Source: RSA11 sp036564135
GTDB lineage: Bacteria > Actinomycetota > Thermoleophilia > Solirubrobacterales > 70-9
Assembly: GCA_036564135.1 (NCBI GenBank)
Contig: DATCLC010000055.1
Location: 1-23,100, forward strand
DNA length: 23,100 nucleotides
Reading direction: 5' to 3'
Shown: positions 19,993 through 23,100 of the stretch, piece by piece
Numbering within the stretch: the first letter of the stretch is position 1
Layout of the letters: every line of letters starts with the position of its first letter
The notes under the pieces: model-generated
The model's input: the letters and a program-made list of their open reading frames with translations, nothing else
What the model was told of the DNA's origin: nothing
Databases searched by the model: none
Translations under genes and position numbers: made by a program

Positions 19993-21017
19993 GCGACCTT
20001 CTCCTCGTGCCCACCGAACTGCTTGCGCATCGCGGCAAGCACGCGGTTCGCGAAGTCGTCGAGGTCGCGCGAGGCGAAGCGCTCATACAGGGCGCTGGTC
20101 AGCACCGGCGTCGGCACGCCGGTCTCGATCGCCGCGATCGACGTCCACCGGCCCTCGCCCGAGTCGGAGACCCGGCCCGCGAACCCGGCGAGCTCCGGCG
20201 ACTCCCGCAGCGCCGCCGCGGTCAGGTCGAGCAGCCACGAGCCGATCACGCTGCCGCGCCGCCAGAGCTCGGCGACCTCGGCCACGTCGATGTCGTAGCG
20301 GTAGTACTCGGGATGGTCGAGCGGCGCGGTCTCGGCGTCGGCCTCGCGCTCCGCGGCGCCCGCGTTCGCGGCCTTGAGCACGTTGAGCCCCTCCGCGTAG
20401 GCGGCCATCACCCCGTACTCGATGCCGTTGTGGACCATCTTCACGAAGTGCCCCGCCCCGCTCGGGCCACAGTGCAGGTACCCCCGCTCCGCGGGAGCGG
20501 GTTCCCCGTCACGTCCGGGAGTGCGCGCCGCCGCGTCCACGCCGGGCGCGAGCGCGGCGAAGATCGGCTCGAGGCGGCGGACGGCCCGCTCGGGCCCGCC
20601 GATCATCAGGCAGTAGCCGCGCTCGAGCCCGAACACGCCGCCGCTCGTCCCGCAGTCGATGTAGTCCAGGCCCCGCTCGCTCAGCTCGGCGGAGCGGCGG
20701 ATGTCATCGCGGTAGTTGGAGTTGCCGCCGTCGATCACGGCGTCGCCCGGCTCGAGCACGTCCGCGACCGCGCGCACCGTGGCCTCGGTGACCTCGCCGG
20801 CCGGCACCATCAGCCACACCGCCCGCGGGGGCTCAAGCTGCGCCGCGAGCTCCTCCAGCGAGCTCGCGCCCACCATGCCCTCGGCCGCGAGCGCCTCCAC
20901 CGCAGCGGGCTGGACGTCGTAGACCACGCAGCGATGGCCTGCGCGCGCGAGGCGGCGAGCGATGTTGGCGCCCATCCGCCCGAGGCCGACGACGCCGAGC
21001 TCCGAACGCTCGGTCAT
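19989..21017 (-). CDS. gnd: 6-phosphogluconate dehydrogenase, short NAD-type (decarboxylating)
   Basis: Oxidatively decarboxylates 6-phosphogluconate to ribulose 5-phosphate. 342 aa, against about 470 for the common NADP enzyme, so it belongs to the short YqeC/GndA-like group lacking the C-terminal helical duplication. Motifs: VVGLGRMGANIA (9-20); VVYD with D34 at the end of strand 2, which favours NAD+; DGGNSNYRDD (96-105); GTSGGVFGLERGYCLMIGG with S125-G127; and GAGHFVKMVHNGIEYG with K193, N197 and E200. DSGEGRW occurs near the C-terminus. The ATG at 21017 has AGGAGAG five bases upstream. It is coupled to pgl by a 4-nt overlap and divergent from zwf, sharing a palindrome-containing control region. 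Confidence 0.94.
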   Translation of the reverse strand: MTERSELGVVGLGRMGANIARRLARAGHRCVVYDVQPAAVEALAAEGMVGASSLEELAAQLEPPRAVWLMVPAGEVTEATVRAVADVLEPGDAVIDGGNSNYRDDIRRSAELSERGLDYIDCGTSGGVFGLERGYCLMIGGPERAVRRLEPIFAALAPGVDAAARTPGRDGEPAPAERGYLHCGPSGAGHFVKMVHNGIEYGVMAAYAEGLNVLKAANAGAAEREADAETAPLDHPEYYRYDIDVAEVAELWRRGSVIGSWLLDLTAAALRESPELAGFAGRVSDSGEGRWTSIAAIETGVPTPVLTSALYERFASRDLDDFANRVLAAMRKQFGGHEEKVA

Positions 21018-21045
21018 TGATCTCTCCTTCGAATCGCTTCGGGGC

Positions 21046-21051
21046 ATCCTA
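21046..21051 (-). promoter_or_regulatory. candidate -10 of gnd-pgl
   Basis: On the minus strand TAGGAT lies 28 bp before the gnd ATG, leaving room for a short leader with the AGGAGAG ribosome site. The 16-bp palindrome begins 6 bp upstream of it. Confidence 0.4.
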
Positions 21052-21057
21052 AGGGCG

Positions 21058-21073
21058 CGTTGGGCGCCCAACG
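21058..21073. promoter_or_regulatory. perfect 16-bp palindrome between gnd and zwf
   Basis: CGTTGGGCGCCCAACG is fully self-complementary. It sits in the 109-bp divergent region, in the spacer/-35 zone of the gnd promoter candidate and 36 bp before the zwf -10 candidate. This fits an operator for a repressor controlling the oxidative pentose phosphate genes in both directions. No regulator gene is adjacent. Confidence 0.5.
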
Positions 21074-21109
21074 TGGAGGTTTCCTCCCAATCGCCCCTCC
21101 GATTCCCGG

Positions 21110-21115
21110 TAGGGT
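21110..21115 (+). promoter_or_regulatory. candidate -10 of zwf
   Basis: TAGGGT is followed by 11 nt and the GTG at 21127, giving a leader of only a few bases. AGGTGA (21118-21123) lies close to the GTG but is probably only partly transcribed. GGTGAG and CTCACC around the start codon could also form a 6-bp hairpin. Confidence 0.35.
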
Positions 21116-21126
21116 GCAGGTGAGCC

Positions 21127-22536
21127 GTGACCTCACCCAGCGCCCGAGGGGCTGACTACTCCCGGCCGGCGGACGCGCTTGCGATCTTCGGCATCACCGG
21201 CGATCTCGCCCGGAAGATGACGCTGAAGGCGCTGTACCGGCTCGAGCGGAAGGGCCGCCTGGACGTGCCCGTGATCGGCGTCGCGCGCAACGACTGGGAC
21301 GACCGGACCCTGCGCGACCACGCCCGCGAAGCGGTGCTGGGGACGGTGGACGACGTCGACGAAGGCGCTTTGCGCCGCCTGGAGGAGCGGCTCACCTACG
21401 TCCAGGGCGAATACACGGAGCCGGAGACGTACTCGGCCGTGAGGCGCGCCCTGGGCCCGGCGCGCGCGCCCGTCTTCTACTTGGAGATCCCGCCCGGCCT
21501 GTTCGCGACGGTCGTGCGCGGCCTCGGCGACGCCGGGGTCTGCGAGGGCGCGCGCGTGGTGATCGAGAAGCCGTTCGGGCACGATCTCGCCTCGGCGCAG
21601 GCGCTGAACGCGGAGCTCCAGGAGGTGCTCACCGAGGACCAGATCCTGCGGATCGACCACTTCCTCGGCAAGGAGCCGGTCATGGACATCACGTACCTGC
21701 GCTTCGCCAACAGCCTGCTCGAGCCCGTGTGGAACCGTCACTACGTCTCGCACGTGCAGATCACGATGGCCGAGGACTTCGGGGTCGAGGACCGCGGCCG
21801 CTTCTACGACCCCGTGGGCGCCCTGCGCGACGTGGTCCAGAACCACCTGCTGCAGGTGCTCGCCCTGGTGGCGATGGAGCCGCCGTCGGCGAACGACGCG
21901 GACTCGATCCGCGACCGGCGCCTCCAGCTCTTCAAGGCGATGCCCGCCGCGGCCCCGAACAGGTACGTGCGCGGCCAGTACGAGGGCTACCGCGACATCG
22001 AGGGGGTTGCGGCGGACTCGCAGACCGAGACCTTCGCGGCGCTCGAGCTCCAGGTCGACAACTGGCGCTGGGCCGGAGTGCCGTTCTTCATCCGGGCCGG
22101 CAAGCGCCTGCCCGCGCAAGCGACCGAGGTGAACGTCGTCATGAAGCGCCCACCCCGGCTCGGCGTCGGGCCGGGGCACCGTCCCGATCCCAACCACATC
22201 GTCATCCGGATCGAGCCCAAGCCCGGCGCACGCATCCGGTTCATGGCCAAGCGCGCCGGGGACGACGCGTTCGAGCCCGCCGACCTCGAGGTTCTCTTCG
22301 ACCGCGACGGCCGCACGCTGCCCGAGGCGTATGAGCGCCTGCTCGGTGACGCGCTCGCCGGCCGCACCGAGTTGTTCACGCGCGAGGCCACGATCGAGCA
22401 GACTTGGCGGATCGTAGAGCCCCTGATCGCCGCGCCGCCGCCCGTGCACCCGTACCCTCCCGGAACCTGGGGACCGGCCGAGGCGGACGCGATCGTCGCC
22501 GGGGTCTGCGAGTGGTACGAACCATGGACGGCTTGA
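21127..22536 (+). CDS. zwf: glucose-6-phosphate dehydrogenase
   Basis: First enzyme of the oxidative pentose phosphate pathway, 469 aa, oxidising glucose 6-phosphate to the lactone and making NAD(P)H. Motifs: FGITGDLARK (21-30, nucleotide binding), EKPFGHD with K148, the active-site peptide RIDHFLGKE (175-183; usually RIDHYLGKE, here Tyr to Phe), and catalytic H240 in DVVQNHLLQ. FFIRAGKRLP and a C-terminal alpha+beta domain complete it. GITGDLA, where GASGDLA is commoner, is typical of an actinobacterial subgroup as I recall it. The start is GTG; no alternative fits the N-terminus. No opcA gene is beside it, unlike in many actinobacteria. It is divergent from gnd-pgl, and the antiporter follows after 10 bp. 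Confidence 0.96.
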   Translation: MTSPSARGADYSRPADALAIFGITGDLARKMTLKALYRLERKGRLDVPVIGVARNDWDDRTLRDHAREAVLGTVDDVDEGALRRLEERLTYVQGEYTEPETYSAVRRALGPARAPVFYLEIPPGLFATVVRGLGDAGVCEGARVVIEKPFGHDLASAQALNAELQEVLTEDQILRIDHFLGKEPVMDITYLRFANSLLEPVWNRHYVSHVQITMAEDFGVEDRGRFYDPVGALRDVVQNHLLQVLALVAMEPPSANDADSIRDRRLQLFKAMPAAAPNRYVRGQYEGYRDIEGVAADSQTETFAALELQVDNWRWAGVPFFIRAGKRLPAQATEVNVVMKRPPRLGVGPGHRPDPNHIVIRIEPKPGARIRFMAKRAGDDAFEPADLEVLFDRDGRTLPEAYERLLGDALAGRTELFTREATIEQTWRIVEPLIAAPPPVHPYPPGTWGPAEADAIVAGVCEWYEPWTA

Positions 22537-22546
22537 ACAGCAGGGC

Positions 22547-23100
22547 ATGAACGACGAGACCCTCGCGTTCGCGCTGATCGTCGCGAGCGCGACCGCATCC
22601 CAGCTCATCGCCGCGCGTCTCGCCCTGCCCGCGATCGTGCCCCTGCTCGTCGCCGGCGTGCTGCTCGGCGAGTCGGTGACGGGCATCATCGATCCCGTCG
22701 ACCTGCTCGGCGACCTGCGCGAGCCGTTCGTGAACCTCGCGGTCTCGGTGATCCTGTTCGACGGCGCGCTGTCTCTGCGCCGCAGCGACCTGGCGGGCCG
22801 CGGGACCGGCCCGCTGGTCGGCCGCCTCGTGACCATCGGCGTGCTGATCACTTGGGTGCTCGCGACCCTCGGCGCCTGGCTGATCCTCGACATCGACTGG
22901 CGCATCGCGCTGATCCTGGGCGCGGTGCTCACGCTCTCGGGGCCGACCGTCGTCCTCCCCCTCATCGAGTTCGTGCGGCCCAACCGGGAGCTTGCGACGG
23001 TACTGCGCTGGGAGGGCATCCTGATCGACCCGGTCGGCGCGATCCTCGCCGTGCTCACGTTCCACGCGGTCGCCTCCGGCGGCGGCGACCTCGAGCCGGG
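22547..23100 (+). CDS. CPA1-type cation/proton antiporter (5' part)
   Basis: Truncated by the window end; 184 complete codons are visible. The sequence MNDETLAFALIVASATASQL begins a series of membrane helices at about 6-23, 27-46, 62-78, 92-115, 119-141 and 157-175. Family motifs include ILFDGALSL (69-77), SGPTVVLPLI (131-140) at the broken-helix position, and WEGILIDPVGAILAVL (155-170), where D161 is the likely ion-binding acid. Members with this WEGILIDP motif are Na+(K+)/H+ antiporters, often with a C-terminal TrkA-type regulatory domain, which would lie beyond the window. It starts 10 bp after zwf, so it may be co-transcribed; a link between ion balance and the pentose phosphate genes is not evident. 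Confidence 0.88.
   Translation, partial: MNDETLAFALIVASATASQLIAARLALPAIVPLLVAGVLLGESVTGIIDPVDLLGDLREPFVNLAVSVILFDGALSLRRSDLAGRGTGPLVGRLVTIGVLITWVLATLGAWLILDIDWRIALILGAVLTLSGPTVVLPLIEFVRPNRELATVLRWEGILIDPVGAILAVLTFHAVASGGGDLEP

Overview
The window is 23.1 kb of very GC-rich chromosome with a strong G/C preference at third codon positions. Several starts are GTG, and several genes have a -10-like hexamer placed so close to the start codon that the mRNA would be leaderless. Gene content and style (GH15 glucoamylase/trehalase-like enzyme, ROK glucokinase, short NAD-type 6-phosphogluconate dehydrogenase, GITGDLA-type Zwf, PaaG-like hydratase) suggest a free-living actinobacterium, possibly a Thermoleophilia/Solirubrobacterales lineage. 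That placement is inference from style, not a search result. I see no transposase, integrase, phage gene, tRNA, rRNA or cas gene.

Left part (1-11.1 kb) is a run of small, mostly independent units. It holds a possible gene tail with an intrinsic terminator; a membrane-anchored M28 metallopeptidase (-); a 14-TM DHA2-type MFS exporter (-) divergent from a TetR regulator (+) with two matching operator palindromes between them; a secreted CocE/NonD-type hydrolase (+); a PaaG-like enoyl-CoA hydratase/isomerase (+); a HAD phosphatase and a Ser/Thr kinase-TPR protein that overlap by ATGA (-); a short-chain dehydrogenase (+); and a membrane-anchored metallophosphoesterase (+).

Right part (11.4-22.5 kb) is a compact sugar-phosphate block. 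OsmC (+) converges on the operon tkt-pgi-GH15-glk (-), in which tkt/pgi and GH15/glk overlap by 4 nt. rpiA (+) is divergent from tkt. gnd-pgl (-) is divergent from zwf (+), which is followed by a CPA1-type cation/proton antiporter that runs off the window. Together these would release glucose from an alpha-glucan or trehalose (GH15), phosphorylate it (glk), send glucose 6-phosphate into the oxidative pentose phosphate pathway (zwf, pgl, gnd), and recycle pentose phosphates (rpiA, tkt, pgi). No transaldolase or OpcA gene is present here.

The least explained feature is a family of 39-bp intergenic repeats. It occurs as two pairs (11282-11380 and 19217-19315). Within each pair the units start exactly 60 bp apart, and one unit of each pair is 38/39 identical to the other across about 8 kb. 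One pair lies upstream of osmC, the other between the convergent rpiA and pgl genes, where it also forms a perfect 12-bp stem. Other points to check are the apparent CTG start of pgl, the twin TetR operators, the palindrome in the gnd/zwf divergent region, the shared CTAG stop of osmC and glk, and the set of leaderless starts.
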